A DNA stretch of 64,000 nt from Lutibacter citreus (lineage in GTDB: Bacteria; Bacteroidota; Bacteroidia; Flavobacteriales; Flavobacteriaceae). The position numbers were made by a program, and so were the translations under genes. Positions 34,337 to 44,302 of this stretch are shown here, in pieces (positions within the stretch are counted from its first letter, which is position 1; the number at the start of each line of letters is the position of its first letter). The notes beneath the pieces were generated by a model. The model was not told where the DNA came from. It did no database searches and saw only the letters and a list, made by a program, of their open reading frames with translations. The stretch lies in the NCBI RefSeq assembly GCF_003260195.1, contig NZ_QEIH01000003.1:186001-250000 (forward strand). The letters are read 5' to 3'.

Positions 34337-36928
34337 TTATTTGTTTCTAAATACAATTTTATCATCAAAAGCATCTAATAAAATATGGCTTGTTGCCGTA
34401 ACTTTACCAGAAAGTATTTCTTTAGATAATTCATTTAAAACATCTTTTTGTATTACTCTTTTTACCGGTCTTGCTCCAAATTGAGGGTCAAATCCTTTTA
34501 TAGCTAATGCTTCAACTAAATCTTCAGTATATTCAAGATGAATGTCTTTAGCTTTCAACATTTTAATTAAACCGTTTAATTGTAGTCTAACAATTTGTTC
34601 AATCTCATTTTCATTTAAAGGAGTAAACATAATTATTTCATCAATTCTGTTTAAAAATTCAGGTCTAATAGTTTGTCTTAAAAGGTCAATAACTTCAACT
34701 TTAGTATCTTCGGTTACTTGCTCTCTTTTAGACATGTCCATCTTATCAAATTTTTCTTGAATAATATGTGCGCCCATATTTGAAGTCATGATGATTATAG
34801 TATTTTTAAAATCAGCTACACGACCTTTATTATCTGTTAATCTTCCTTCATCCAATACTTGCAATAAAATATTAAAAGTATCAGGATGAGCTTTTTCAAT
34901 TTCATCTAATAAAATAACAGAATAAGGTTTACGTCTAACAGCCTCGGTTAACTGTCCACCTTCTTCATAACCTACATATCCCGGAGGCGCTCCTACTAAA
35001 CGACTTACAGCATGACGTTCTTGATATTCACTCATATCAATCCGTGTCATAGAGTTTTCATCATCAAATAAATACTCAGCCAGTGCTTTTGCTAACTCCG
35101 TTTTACCAACCCCAGTTGTTCCTAAAAACAGGAAGGAACCTAGTGGTTTTTTATCATCTTGTAAACCAGCTCTAGATCTTCTTACCGCATCAGAAACAGC
35201 TATAATAGCTTCTTCCTGCCCAACAACTCTATCATGTAATTCTTCTTCTAGATGTAATAATTTTTCACGATCACTTTGTAGCATTTTTGTAACAGGAATC
35301 CCTGTCCATTTAGCAACTACTTCAGCAATATCATCACGTGTAACTTCCTCTTTTATTAATGCGGAGTCTTGATCTACGGCAATTTCTTTTTGAAGCTCTT
35401 CTAAGTGTTCTTGTTCTTCTTTAATTTTTCCGTAACGTAATTCTGCCACTTTTCCATAATCTCCTTCACGTTCAGCACGTTCGGCTTCTAACTTATAGTT
35501 TTCAATAGCTTCTTTACTTTCTTGAGCGGCATCAACTAATTCTTTTTCACTAACCCATTTTGCATTAATTTCGTTTCTTTCTTCTTTTAAATTAGCAATT
35601 TCTTTTTTAAGAGAAGTTAATTTTTTTTCATCTTTTTCACGTTTAATTGCTTCAATTTCAATTTCATACTGCATAATTTTACGGTCCAGAACATCTAATT
35701 CTTCTGGTTTAGAATTTATTTCCATACGTAATTTAGCGGCAGCTTCATCCATTAAATCAATAGCTTTATCTGGTAAAAAACGATTAGAAATATAACGTTG
35801 AGAAAACTCAACAGCAGCTATAATAGCATCATCCTTTATTTGTACTTTATGGTGGTTTTCATATTTTTCTTTAATCCCACGTAAAATTGAAATAGCACTT
35901 TCTGTGTCAGGTTCATTTACTATTACCTTTTGAAATCTTCGTTCAAGAGCTTTATCTTTTTCAAAATATTTTTGATATTCATCTAAAGTAGTGGCTCCAA
36001 TAGCTCTTAATTCACCACGCGCCAAAGCAGGTTTTAAAATATTAGCAGCATCCATTGCACCTTGACCACCACCTGCACCTACAAGTGTGTGAATTTCATC
36101 AATAAAAAGTACAATTTCTCCGTTTGCAGAAGTTACTTCTTTAATAACAGATTTTAAACGCTCTTCAAACTCACCTTTGTATTTTGCACCAGCAATTAAA
36201 GCTCCCATATCTAAAGAATATATTTGTTTACCCTTTAAATTTTCAGGAATATCACCTTTAATTATTCTGTGAGCCAATCCTTCTGCAATTGCTGTTTTAC
36301 CTGTTCCAGGTTCACCAACTAGCATTGGATTGTTTTTGGTTCTACGAGATAAAATTTGAAGTATTCTTCTTATTTCTTCATCTCTTCCAATAACAGGGTC
36401 TAATTTTCCTTCTTTAGCAAGCTCATTTAAATTTCGAGCATATTTATTTAATGAGTTATAATTTTCCTCAGCACTTTGAGAAGTAACTTTACTTCCTTTT
36501 CTTAACTCTGAAATGGCTGATAACATCATTTTACTATTTACACCTTGATCTTTTAAAATTTGTGCTGAAGTATCTTTATTTTTTAGAATTGCTAATAATA
36601 AATGTTCTATTGAAACAAATTCATCACCCATTTTTTTGGCTTCATCTGCTGCTGTATTTAACATTTTAGAAGCATTTCCTGAAAGCGTTGTTTCACTACC
36701 ACCAGTTACTTTTGCATAACTTTCTATAGTTTTATCTATTAAACTTTGAAGCAAATCAAAATTAACTCCTAGTTTTTTAAATATAAAAGGAGTTACATTC
36801 TCATCAACATCAAAAATTCCTTTTAATATATGTGAACTCTCTATTTGTTGATGTCCTAAACCTTGCGCAATCTGCTGTGCTTTTTGAATAGCTTCTTGCG
36901 ATTTTATTGTAAAATTATTAAAGTTCAT
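34337..36928 (-). CDS. clpB: ATP-dependent disaggregase ClpB
   Basis: An 863-residue Hsp100 chaperone that works with DnaK to dissolve protein aggregates. Domains in order: Clp N-terminal (about 1-145), AAA+ 1 (Walker [16 protein letters not shown], Walker [12 protein letters not shown]), the long ClpB coiled-coil M domain (about 400-530), AAA+ 2 ([25 protein letters not shown]) and the C-terminal D2-small domain. The M domain distinguishes it from ClpA/ClpC. It is divergent from ytxJ; two operator-like palindromes lie in the shared promoter region. Confidence 0.97.
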   Translation of the reverse strand: MNFNNFTIKSQEAIQKAQQIAQGLGHQQIESSHILKGIFDVDENVTPFIFKKLGVNFDLLQSLIDKTIESYAKVTGGSETTLSGNASKMLNTAADEAKKMGDEFVSIEHLLLAILKNKDTSAQILKDQGVNSKMMLSAISELRKGSKVTSQSAEENYNSLNKYARNLNELAKEGKLDPVIGRDEEIRRILQILSRRTKNNPMLVGEPGTGKTAIAEGLAHRIIKGDIPENLKGKQIYSLDMGALIAGAKYKGEFEERLKSVIKEVTSANGEIVLFIDEIHTLVGAGGGQGAMDAANILKPALARGELRAIGATTLDEYQKYFEKDKALERRFQKVIVNEPDTESAISILRGIKEKYENHHKVQIKDDAIIAAVEFSQRYISNRFLPDKAIDLMDEAAAKLRMEINSKPEELDVLDRKIMQYEIEIEAIKREKDEKKLTSLKKEIANLKEERNEINAKWVSEKELVDAAQESKEAIENYKLEAERAEREGDYGKVAELRYGKIKEEQEHLEELQKEIAVDQDSALIKEEVTRDDIAEVVAKWTGIPVTKMLQSDREKLLHLEEELHDRVVGQEEAIIAVSDAVRRSRAGLQDDKKPLGSFLFLGTTGVGKTELAKALAEYLFDDENSMTRIDMSEYQERHAVSRLVGAPPGYVGYEEGGQLTEAVRRKPYSVILLDEIEKAHPDTFNILLQVLDEGRLTDNKGRVADFKNTIIIMTSNMGAHIIQEKFDKMDMSKREQVTEDTKVEVIDLLRQTIRPEFLNRIDEIIMFTPLNENEIEQIVRLQLNGLIKMLKAKDIHLEYTEDLVEALAIKGFDPQFGARPVKRVIQKDVLNELSKEILSGKVTATSHILLDAFDDKIVFRNK

Positions 36929-36998
36929 AACGTATTGTTTTTTTGTTTATATATTTGAACGCTCAAACAGTGTTCCATTTGATGAAAACAAATCAAAC

Positions 36999-37013
36999 AA
37001 GTCATAATGTCTT
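36999..37013. promoter_or_regulatory. Operator-like palindrome, copy 1 (clpB/ytxJ promoter region)
   Basis: The 15-mer AAGTCATAATGTCTT is a near-perfect palindrome about the central A. A second 15-mer of the same pattern, AAG[AT]CA[AT]AATGTCT[AT], occurs 32 bp downstream. Together they suggest binding of one dimeric regulator to both. Confidence 0.5.
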
Positions 37014-37030
37014 GTTTTATGGGGCTTCAG

Positions 37031-37045
37031 AAGACAAAATGTCTA
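37031..37045. promoter_or_regulatory. Operator-like palindrome, copy 2 (clpB/ytxJ promoter region)
   Basis: AAGACAAAATGTCTA differs from copy 1 at three positions and is offset by 32 bp, about three helical turns. It ends 10 bp before the ytxJ start codon. Confidence 0.5.
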
Positions 37046-37055
37046 TATTATAATT

Positions 37056-37391
37056 ATGAATTGGTCAGAAATTACAGAGATAAAACAACTTGAAGAAATC
37101 ATTAATTCTTCAAAAGAAAAACCCGTATTAATTTTTAAGCACAGCACACGTTGTGGAATTAGTAGGTTTGCATTAAAAAGCTTTGAGAGAAGCTACGATA
37201 TAGATGAAAACAGTCTAGATCTTTATTTTTTAGATTTAATAAGTTACCGACAAATCTCTAGTGCTATTGCTGAAAAATTAGGAGTATACCACGAGTCACC
37301 TCAAGTGATTGTAATTTTAAAAGGAACTGTCATTTATTCCGCATCTCACGGTGATATTTTGGTAGAAGACATAAAAAAAGCAATTGGTTAA
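37056..37391 (+). CDS. ytxJ: Bacillithiol-system redox protein YtxJ
   Basis: A 111-residue thioredoxin-fold protein. The active site reads STRCGISRF: a single Cys33 in a CxxS arrangement (monothiol), as in YtxJ proteins proposed to remove bacillithiol from mixed disulfides. It is divergent from clpB, consistent with shared control under stress that damages proteins. Its presence suggests that the organism makes bacillithiol. Confidence 0.88.
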   Translation: MNWSEITEIKQLEEIINSSKEKPVLIFKHSTRCGISRFALKSFERSYDIDENSLDLYFLDLISYRQISSAIAEKLGVYHESPQVIVILKGTVIYSASHGDILVEDIKKAIG

Positions 37392-37405
37392 GATTGCTTA
37401 TTTTC

Positions 37406-38596
37406 TTAATTTCTAAATTTATTAGAAATTATGATTTGTTTTATCTTAGTTTTTAAATTTTCGCCAGTATTATATACCATTTCTTCATTAGAAGGAAAAG
37501 GAATGTATTTATAGTTAATTAGGTTTAAGTATTTTTTATCTAAAGCTTTTTTATTGCCGTTAATTGTGGCAAATTTATTTTCAAAAACAAACTCACTTGC
37601 TAATGGAAAAGATTTAATTAACTGATTTGTTTTAAGGTTATAATATTTAACGATCCCAACAACTTTTGTAGATTTTGTTTGAGTAACTTCATTTATTTTA
37701 CAACTTACCTTTTTATAGATATCTATTTTTATACTATGTCCTAAACTATCTTTTTTAATTTGTCCATCAGCATTTTTTAAATATTTCCAACCATCTTTAA
37801 TTTCTTTTTTATTCTCAAACTGTTTTTCATTTACATGTTCTGCAGAAATATTAATTTGTCTTAAATTTATTTCTAATTGATAATCATAATTTAAATTTGA
37901 TTGTTTTTGATTATGATAAACGGTCCATAAATCATTTAGGTTGTAGGTTTTGAAATCTAATAAATCTCTTTCTAAACGAATAGGGATTATTTTATTAGAT
38001 TTATTTTTCATTGTTACTAAAATAAAATCAGTTCCTTTATATTGAGCATCTTCAATTAATAATTTAGTATCCTTATAATCTGGATTAAGTTTGTATAGGT
38101 AGTTTAAATCTTCAAAAATATCTCTAAAATCATATTTATAAATGGCATTGGAAAGTGCTGTTTTGGCATTTGTGTATAAATATTCTGTGAAATTATTTTT
38201 TGAAGAAATTATTTCATTTGAATAGTCTATAAAATTAAATGAAGCATTTTTTTTCTTTTTTAATATAGGTAGTGGAAGTAGAGGCCTTATAAATTCTTGT
38301 CTGTTACTTAAACTATTATATAAATTGAAAATTTCTTCTAAGTTTGCTTTATTACCTTCTTTTTTTAAAAAATCAATTCTGCTTAAATCTCTTTTAACTA
38401 TTTTTTTGTAGGCTTCTTCAAGCATTAAAACATAAGGTTGATTGCTTTTTTTTGTTTTATTATTTCTTAAGTTTTTAACAGCAATATTTATGGCTTCATC
38501 ATAATTTCCATAATTTAAAGCTTCTTGAGTTTTTTTTACACTACTACATCCAATAGTTGTAATAATTAATAAGAATAAAGGTAGTTTTAGCCTCAT
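37406..38596 (-). CDS. Lipoprotein with N-terminal TPR-like repeats, function unknown
   Basis: A 396-residue lipoprotein (TTIGCSSVKKTQ, Cys17). The opening KKTQEALNYGNYDEAINIAVKNL is a TPR-type helix pair. The rest has no recognised domain, though it contains beta-rich stretches (ILVTMKNKSNKIIPIRLERDLLDF). It is convergent with ytxJ (14 bp between stops). I do not recognise a named family. Confidence 0.72.
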   Translation of the reverse strand: MRLKLPLFLLIITTIGCSSVKKTQEALNYGNYDEAINIAVKNLRNNKTKKSNQPYVLMLEEAYKKIVKRDLSRIDFLKKEGNKANLEEIFNLYNSLSNRQEFIRPLLPLPILKKKKNASFNFIDYSNEIISSKNNFTEYLYTNAKTALSNAIYKYDFRDIFEDLNYLYKLNPDYKDTKLLIEDAQYKGTDFILVTMKNKSNKIIPIRLERDLLDFKTYNLNDLWTVYHNQKQSNLNYDYQLEINLRQINISAEHVNEKQFENKKEIKDGWKYLKNADGQIKKDSLGHSIKIDIYKKVSCKINEVTQTKSTKVVGIVKYYNLKTNQLIKSFPLASEFVFENKFATINGNKKALDKKYLNLINYKYIPFPSNEEMVYNTGENLKTKIKQIIISNKFRN

Positions 38597-38653
38597 AATA
38601 AAAATGTTTAGTGTTATGTGTAGTTAATTTCAATTTCAATGCCAAAATAAACT

Positions 38654-38694
38654 AAACAACCCTAAAAAAATTTCTTTTTTAGGGTTGTTTTTTT
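38654..38694 (-). terminator. Intrinsic terminator of the fumarylacetoacetase gene
   Basis: A 16-bp stem AAACAACCCTAAAAAA / TTTTTTAGGGTTGTTT, flanked by T-rich sequence, 15 bp downstream of the minus-strand stop. Confidence 0.75.
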
Positions 38695-38709
38695 ATTATT
38701 TAGATATTT

Positions 38710-39993
38710 TTATTTTGATTCAATTCCAGCAATAACTTTTCCAGTACACTTACCAAAACCAATTCTAACTTTATCATTTTTACAATAACCTCTTAAAATA
38801 ACATTATCTCCATTATTTAAAAAGGTACGTTTAGTGTTATCTTTTAACGTTATTGGATTTTCACCGTTCCAAGTTAATTCAAATAGAGATCCAACACTGT
38901 TTTTATCTTCACCAGAAATTGTTCCACTTCCAAATAAATCTGCTGCACGAACATTACAACCGTTAATTGTTTGATGTGCTAATTGTTGATTCATTGTCCA
39001 ATAAATATTTTTAAAATTAGAAGCACTCAACAAGTTTAAATCACCATTTTCAGTTTCAAGGTATGTATTTAGGTTTATATCAAAACTATTTGTAGTTTCT
39101 TCAGGTTTTAAATAAGGTAATAAACCTTCTTGTTTAGGACTTTCACATCGCCAAGGTTCTAAGGCATCTAAAGTAACTATCCAAGGTGAAATTGTAGAAG
39201 CGAAACTTTTACTTAAAAAGGGACCCAATGGTTTAGATTCCCATTGTTGTACATCTCTAGAACTCCAGTCATTTAAAAGTACCATTCCAAAAATATATTC
39301 TTCAGCTTCATTAACAGGAATAGGTTCTCCAAAGTGATTTGCCGCAGTTGTTATAAACGCAGTTTCAACTTCCATATCAAGTTTTTGTGACGGGCCAAAT
39401 GAAGGCGTAGAGGCATTTTTAGATAGCGTTTGACCAACGGGTCTTTTTATTGGTGTTCCAGACACAACAACAGATGAAGCACGTTGATTTAAGCCCAAAG
39501 GCATATGTAGCCAATTGTTTTCTAAAGGACCATCTTTTAGATCATAAATATCTGATACATTTTTAGCGTGATGTTTACTTGAATAAAAATCAGTGAAATC
39601 ACCTATATCAATAGGAAGTAGCATTTCAACTTCATTTACATCAAATATTATTACGTCTCTATGTTTTTTATTATCTCTTAATGTTGAATTTTCATTGTCA
39701 AATACATCAGCGATTCTATTTCTAACCAAACGCCAAGTTTTTCTACCATCAGCAATAAAGTCATTTAATGAGTCTTGCATAAATATATCATCGGTTAGCG
39801 GAATCCCATTAAAGTATCCTAATTGGTGAAATGCACTTAAATCAATAGCAAATTCGCCAATTCTAGTTCCAATAGTAATTATGTCATCTTTTGTAATAAA
39901 AACTCCAAAAGGTATATTTTGTATTGGAAAATCACAGCCATGAAGTACGTTTAGCCATGATTTTCTATCCGGATTATTAGCTGATAATTTCAT
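38710..39993 (-). CDS. fahA: Fumarylacetoacetase
   Basis: A 427-residue hydrolase that splits fumarylacetoacetate into fumarate and acetoacetate, the last step of tyrosine/phenylalanine breakdown. An SH3-like N-terminal domain (about 1-120) precedes the FAH fold. Family features include NPDRKSWL at the start, DFTDFYSSKHHAKNV with the catalytic His, DMEVETAFI metal-site residues, LLNDWSSRDVQQWE and PFLSKSFASTISPW. Length fits the family (about 420). It is divergent from glyA with a 119-bp promoter region. Confidence 0.94.
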   Translation of the reverse strand: MKLSANNPDRKSWLNVLHGCDFPIQNIPFGVFITKDDIITIGTRIGEFAIDLSAFHQLGYFNGIPLTDDIFMQDSLNDFIADGRKTWRLVRNRIADVFDNENSTLRDNKKHRDVIIFDVNEVEMLLPIDIGDFTDFYSSKHHAKNVSDIYDLKDGPLENNWLHMPLGLNQRASSVVVSGTPIKRPVGQTLSKNASTPSFGPSQKLDMEVETAFITTAANHFGEPIPVNEAEEYIFGMVLLNDWSSRDVQQWESKPLGPFLSKSFASTISPWIVTLDALEPWRCESPKQEGLLPYLKPEETTNSFDINLNTYLETENGDLNLLSASNFKNIYWTMNQQLAHQTINGCNVRAADLFGSGTISGEDKNSVGSLFELTWNGENPITLKDNTKRTFLNNGDNVILRGYCKNDKVRIGFGKCTGKVIAGIESK

Positions 39994-40071
39994 ATATATA
40001 AGTTATTAAAGGTTGTTAATATTTTTCTAATCAAATATAGAAGTAATTTATTAATTCCAAAATGAAATTAC

Positions 40072-40079
40072 TATTTTTG
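40072..40079 (+). promoter_or_regulatory. Flavobacterial -7 promoter box (TATTTTTG)
   Basis: TATTTTTG lies 33 bp before the glyA start codon. It matches the TAnnTTTG consensus. Confidence 0.5.
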
Positions 40080-40112
40080 CATTTAATTTAACTTTTAAAA
40101 AAGTAACTACTA

Positions 40113-41387
40113 ATGCAACGTGATCAAATTATTTTCGATTTAATTGAAGACGAAAGAGAAAGACAAACTAACGGTTTAGAATTAATTGCCTCAGAAAACT
40201 TTGTTAGTGACGAAGTTATGGAAGCTCAGGGTTCTATTTTAACTAATAAATATGCTGAAGGATATCCCGGTAAAAGATATTATGGAGGTTGTGAAGTAGT
40301 TGATGTTATTGAACAAATAGCAATAGATAGAGCTAAAGAATTATTTGGAGCTGAATATGTAAATGTTCAACCACATTCTGGTTCTCAAGCTAATACAGCT
40401 GTTTATGCTGCTTGTTTAAAACCTGGAGATACGATTTTAGGTTTCGATTTATCACACGGTGGACATTTAACACATGGTTCTCCTGTGAATTTTTCAGGTA
40501 AATTATATAACCCTGTTTTTTACGGTGTAGATAAAGCAACAGGAACAATAGATTATAATCATTTAGAAAAACAAGCTAAAGAGCATAAACCAAAATTAAT
40601 TATTGCTGGTGCTTCTGCTTACTCTAGAGATATAGATTTTAAGAAATTTAGAGAGATTGCAGATGAAGTTGGTGCTATTTTAATGGCAGATATTTCTCAC
40701 CCTGCAGGTTTAATTGCTAAAGGAATTTTAAACGATCCTATACCTCATTGTCATATTGTTACTACTACAACTCATAAAACTTTACGTGGGCCAAGAGGAG
40801 GAATGATTATGATTGGTAAAGATTTTGAGAACCCTTTTGGTTTAAAATTAAAAAGTGGAAAATTAAAAATGATGTCAACTTTAATTAACTCATCTGTTTT
40901 CCCAGGAAATCAAGGAGGGCCATTAGAGCATGTTATTGCCGGAAAAGCAGTTGCTTTTGGAGAAGCTTTAACAGATGAATTTTTGCATTACCAAATTCAA
41001 GTAAAGAAAAATGCTGCAGCTATGGCTGAAGTTTTTGTAGCTAAAGGATATAAAATTATTTCTGACGGGACAGACAACCACTGTATGCTTATAGATCTAA
41101 GAAGTAAAGGTCTTAGCGGAAAAGATGCTGAAAATGCATTAACAAAAGCTGATATTACTGTAAATAAAAATATGGTTCCTTTTGATGATAAATCACCATT
41201 TGTAACTTCAGGTATTAGAATTGGTACTGCTGCAGTAACAACTCGTGGTTTAAAAGAAGCAGATATGCTAAAAGTTGTAGAACTTATTGATGAAGTCATT
41301 AATAATTTTGAAAATGAAGAAGTTTTAGAAAGTGTTGCTCAAAAAGTAAATGAAATGATGTCAAGTAGACCAATATTTACTTGGTAA
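40113..41387 (+). CDS. glyA: Serine hydroxymethyltransferase
   Basis: A 424-residue PLP enzyme that converts serine and tetrahydrofolate to glycine and 5,10-methylene-THF. Features: [34 protein letters not shown], the substrate/cofactor segment [25 protein letters not shown] and the PLP-lysine motif [15 protein letters not shown]. It has its own promoter and terminator. gcvT, which supplies the same one-carbon pool, is 4 kb away on the other strand. Confidence 0.97.
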   Translation: MQRDQIIFDLIEDERERQTNGLELIASENFVSDEVMEAQGSILTNKYAEGYPGKRYYGGCEVVDVIEQIAIDRAKELFGAEYVNVQPHSGSQANTAVYAACLKPGDTILGFDLSHGGHLTHGSPVNFSGKLYNPVFYGVDKATGTIDYNHLEKQAKEHKPKLIIAGASAYSRDIDFKKFREIADEVGAILMADISHPAGLIAKGILNDPIPHCHIVTTTTHKTLRGPRGGMIMIGKDFENPFGLKLKSGKLKMMSTLINSSVFPGNQGGPLEHVIAGKAVAFGEALTDEFLHYQIQVKKNAAAMAEVFVAKGYKIISDGTDNHCMLIDLRSKGLSGKDAENALTKADITVNKNMVPFDDKSPFVTSGIRIGTAAVTTRGLKEADMLKVVELIDEVINNFENEEVLESVAQKVNEMMSSRPIFTW

Positions 41388-41413
41388 TATTTATTTTAAT
41401 AATATAAAATATG

Positions 41414-41444
41414 AAAAATCCTGCTATTAGCAGGATTTTTTTTT
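41414..41444 (+). terminator. Intrinsic terminator of glyA
   Basis: AAAATCCTGC-TATTA-GCAGGATTTT with a long T run, 26 bp after the glyA stop. Confidence 0.88.
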
Positions 41445-41542
41445 AACCTATTTTTAACTTCCATAAGTAATTAAAGTTACAAGCATCCTTATTTATATTT
41501 AATAATTTTAATAAAAATTAATAGATAAAAAGTTAAATAGAT

Positions 41543-42250
41543 ATGGAAACACAAGAAACAGTTTCAATGCCAAGAATAGGAGATAAGGCTCCTGAATTTA
41601 AAGCAGTAACTACTCAGGGAAATATTCACTTTCCAAATGACTATAAAGGAGATTGGGCTATATTATTTAGTCATCCTGCAGATTTTACACCGGTATGTAC
41701 TTCTGAATTTATCACGTTTGCATCTTTAGAAGAAAAATTTGCAAAAGCAAATTGTAAATTAGTTGGGTTATCAATAGATGGTTTATATAGTCATATTGCT
41801 TGGTTGCGTTCAATTAAAGAAAAAATTGAATATAAAGGAATGAAAAACGTAGAAGTTAAATTTCCATTAATTGAAGATATTTCAATGAATGTTGCCAATA
41901 TGTACGGTATGGTTCAACCAAATGAAGCTACAACGCAAGCCGTTAGAGCTGTCTTTTTTGTAGATCCAAAAGGAATTATTAGAGCCATAATTTATTATCC
42001 ATTAAGTTTAGGTAGAAATTTTGATGAATTGTACAGAGTAGTTGTAGCATTACAAACAGCTGATAAATTTGGAGTTGCAACTCCAGCAGATTGGAATCCT
42101 GGAGACGATGTAATTATTGGCCCTGCAGGTTCTTGTGGAACTGCTAATGACAGAATGGAAGGTAAAGAAGATATGGATTGTAAAGACTGGTATTTTTGTA
42201 CTAAAAAGTTAGATAAAGAAACTGTTTTAAAGAAAGTACTTAAAAAGTAA
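41543..42250 (+). CDS. Peroxiredoxin (AhpC/TSA, Prx6 group)
   Basis: A 235-residue peroxidase reducing hydrogen peroxide and organic hydroperoxides. The peroxidatic site is PADFTPVCT with Cys52 and Thr49; a C-terminal extension (about 160-235) fits the 1-Cys Prx6 form. Three more cysteines occur near the C-terminus (GSCGTA, MDCKDWYFCTKK), unusual for a strict 1-Cys enzyme, so a resolving Cys is possible. It stands alone between glyA and rmuC. Confidence 0.93.
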   Translation: METQETVSMPRIGDKAPEFKAVTTQGNIHFPNDYKGDWAILFSHPADFTPVCTSEFITFASLEEKFAKANCKLVGLSIDGLYSHIAWLRSIKEKIEYKGMKNVEVKFPLIEDISMNVANMYGMVQPNEATTQAVRAVFFVDPKGIIRAIIYYPLSLGRNFDELYRVVVALQTADKFGVATPADWNPGDDVIIGPAGSCGTANDRMEGKEDMDCKDWYFCTKKLDKETVLKKVLKK

Positions 42251-42265
42251 ATTATTTGGTCATAT

Positions 42266-42313
42266 TGAGCCTCTTGAAATATAGCAATTTATTGAAATTA
42301 TTCAACAGGCTCA
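42266..42313. repeat. REP-like inverted repeat (TGAGCCTCTTGAA / TTCAACAGGCTCA)
   Basis: Arms of 13 bp with one mismatch and a 22-base spacer, followed by GTTTGGCT. It belongs to the TTCAGnnTGACG-type dispersed repeats in a diverged form. It lies between the convergent peroxiredoxin and rmuC genes and may act as a terminator for both. Confidence 0.55.
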
Positions 42314-42336
42314 GTTTGGCTAATATTCAAACTTTT

Positions 42337-43659
42337 TTAAACTTCATCGTCTAAAGCTCTTTCTAATAATTTATCATTAAAAGTTTTAGATCCTTTAGCT
42401 CCTAATTTTTTAATATTTTCTACTTTTCTAATTAAGTTTCCGGTTCCTGTTAATTTCTTCATTGAAGTATCATAAGAACCTTGAACCGTTTTAAGTTGAT
42501 TACCAACTTTTATTAAATCATTTGTTAAATTCACAAACTGATCATACAATCTTCCAGCCTGTATTGCTATTTCTATAGCGTTTCTTTGTTGTTTTTCGTT
42601 ATTCCATAAACTATCAATAGTTCGCAAAGTAGCCAATAGCGTAGTAGGTGTAACAATTACTATATTCTTTTCAAAAGCTTTATTATAAAGCTGATTATCG
42701 GCATTTAAAGCCACAGCAAAAGCAGGTTCTATAGGTATAAAAAGTAACACAAAATCTGGTGAATCAATTTTATAGATATCTTCATATTTTTTTTCACTTA
42801 ACTGTTCAATATGTCTTTTTAAGGAATTTACATGATCTTTAATAGCTTGTTCTTTTTGGTATTCATCTTCAGCATTAACAAATTGTTCATAAGCTGTAAG
42901 AGAAACTTTAGAATCAATAATCATTTTTTTATCATCAGGTAAATGAATAACAACATCAGGTAGTATGCGTTTACCTACTTCGTTAACAAAACTTTGTTGA
43001 ACAAAATACTCACTATTTTTTTCTAAACCAGATTTTTCTAATACACGCTCAAGTACTAATTCACCCCAGTTTCCTTGGGTTTTACTTTCACCTTTTAAAG
43101 CTTTGGTTAAATTAATAGTTTCTTTACTCATTTGCATATTTAGTTCTTTTAAACCAAATATTTGCTGCCGAAGTGCCGCATGGTAATCTATACTTTCTTT
43201 ATGTGTATCTTCTACTTTTTTTTCGAAATTTTGAATTTTATCTTGTAAAGGATTTAAGATATTTATTAAATTTTCTTTATTCTGTTCTGTAAATTTTGAA
43301 GATTTTTCTTCTAATATTTTATTTGCTAAAATTTCAAAATCTTTGGTGAATTTTTCTTGAAGCATTGAAACTTCTTCTTTATTTTCTTTTAGCTTAGTTT
43401 CAAGGTTTTTTAATTCTGAAATTTTTTCAGTTAATCTTAAATCTATACTATGTTTCTCATTACTCAACAACTTTTTATCATTATTTAAGTTATTTATAAC
43501 ATTTAAGTTAGATTCTTTTTCTTCAAGTAAAAGTTTATGTCTAATTTCAAGTTCAGAAATTGATTTGTAAGCCTTGTTTTTAGTTATAAGTTTTCCGATT
43601 ACAAAACCAACTAATAAGAATATTACAGCAATTATTAAGTAAATAATAGTTTCGTTCAT
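42337..43659 (-). CDS. rmuC: DNA recombination protein RmuC
   Basis: A 440-residue protein with one N-terminal transmembrane helix (about 4-22), a long coiled coil (about 30-180) and the nuclease-like RmuC domain (GNWGELVLERVLEKSGL, PDVVIHLPDDKKMIIDSKVSLTAYE). Its E. coli relative limits inversions between short repeats. The C-terminal Lys/Asp-rich tail is not conserved. It is a single gene, divergent from the acyltransferase. Confidence 0.92.
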   Translation of the reverse strand: MNETIIYLIIAVIFLLVGFVIGKLITKNKAYKSISELEIRHKLLLEEKESNLNVINNLNNDKKLLSNEKHSIDLRLTEKISELKNLETKLKENKEEVSMLQEKFTKDFEILANKILEEKSSKFTEQNKENLINILNPLQDKIQNFEKKVEDTHKESIDYHAALRQQIFGLKELNMQMSKETINLTKALKGESKTQGNWGELVLERVLEKSGLEKNSEYFVQQSFVNEVGKRILPDVVIHLPDDKKMIIDSKVSLTAYEQFVNAEDEYQKEQAIKDHVNSLKRHIEQLSEKKYEDIYKIDSPDFVLLFIPIEPAFAVALNADNQLYNKAFEKNIVIVTPTTLLATLRTIDSLWNNEKQQRNAIEIAIQAGRLYDQFVNLTNDLIKVGNQLKTVQGSYDTSMKKLTGTGNLIRKVENIKKLGAKGSKTFNDKLLERALDDEV

Positions 43660-43693
43660 TTCAATTATAATTAGTTTATAAAATTAGGATTTT

Positions 43694-43701
43694 TATCTTT
43701 G
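43694..43701 (+). promoter_or_regulatory. Flavobacterial -7 promoter box (TATCTTTG)
   Basis: TATCTTTG 43 bp before the acyltransferase start codon, matching TAnnTTTG. Confidence 0.45.
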
Positions 43702-43744
43702 TTCTCTCAATGCTCTCAACAATTTCAGGATTGACTTATTAACA

Positions 43745-44290
43745 ATGAAAACAATAACAAAATTTATATTTCATAATTTATTTGGTTGGAAAACTATTGG
43801 TTTGCTGCCTACTGATATTAAAAAGTATATAATAATTGGAGCTCCTCATACACATTGGAAAGATTTTTTCTTGGGTTTAGCTATTAAATTATCGCAAAAC
43901 ACTCCATTAAATTTTATAGGTAAAGCTTCTTTATTTAAGCCCCCTTTTGGTTTTATTTTTAAAGCGTTAGGAGGCACTCCTGTAGATAGAACCAAAAGCG
44001 CAAATAGAGTAGATGCTATTGTAAATATATTTAATACAAGAGAACAATTTATTTTAGCATTATCTCCTGAAGGTACTAGAAAAAGGAACGATAAATGGAA
44101 AACTGGTTTTTATCATATTGCAAAAGGAGCCAATGTTCCTATTGTAATGATGACCTTTGATTTTGAAAATAAACAGGTTAAAATTTCTGACCCCTATTAT
44201 TTAACCAATGATATGGAAAAAGATTTTAAATATATTTATGATTTTTATAAAGGAATAAAAGGTGAAATTCCTGAAAATTTTAATTTGTAA
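43745..44290 (+). CDS. 1-acyl-sn-glycerol-3-phosphate acyltransferase-like (PlsC family)
   Basis: A 181-residue acyltransferase. Motif I is HTHWKD (HxxxxD), motif II-like FIGKASLFKPPFG, motif III SPEGTRKR, and motif IV NVPIVMMTFD. It is shorter than classical PlsC and lacks an N-terminal membrane anchor, as in a group common in Bacteroidota. Phospholipid or lipid remodelling is the family role; the acceptor is unknown. It converges with the MFS gene. Confidence 0.85.
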   Translation: MKTITKFIFHNLFGWKTIGLLPTDIKKYIIIGAPHTHWKDFFLGLAIKLSQNTPLNFIGKASLFKPPFGFIFKALGGTPVDRTKSANRVDAIVNIFNTREQFILALSPEGTRKRNDKWKTGFYHIAKGANVPIVMMTFDFENKQVKISDPYYLTNDMEKDFKYIYDFYKGIKGEIPENFNL

Positions 44291-44302
44291 TTTCTATAAT
44301 AT

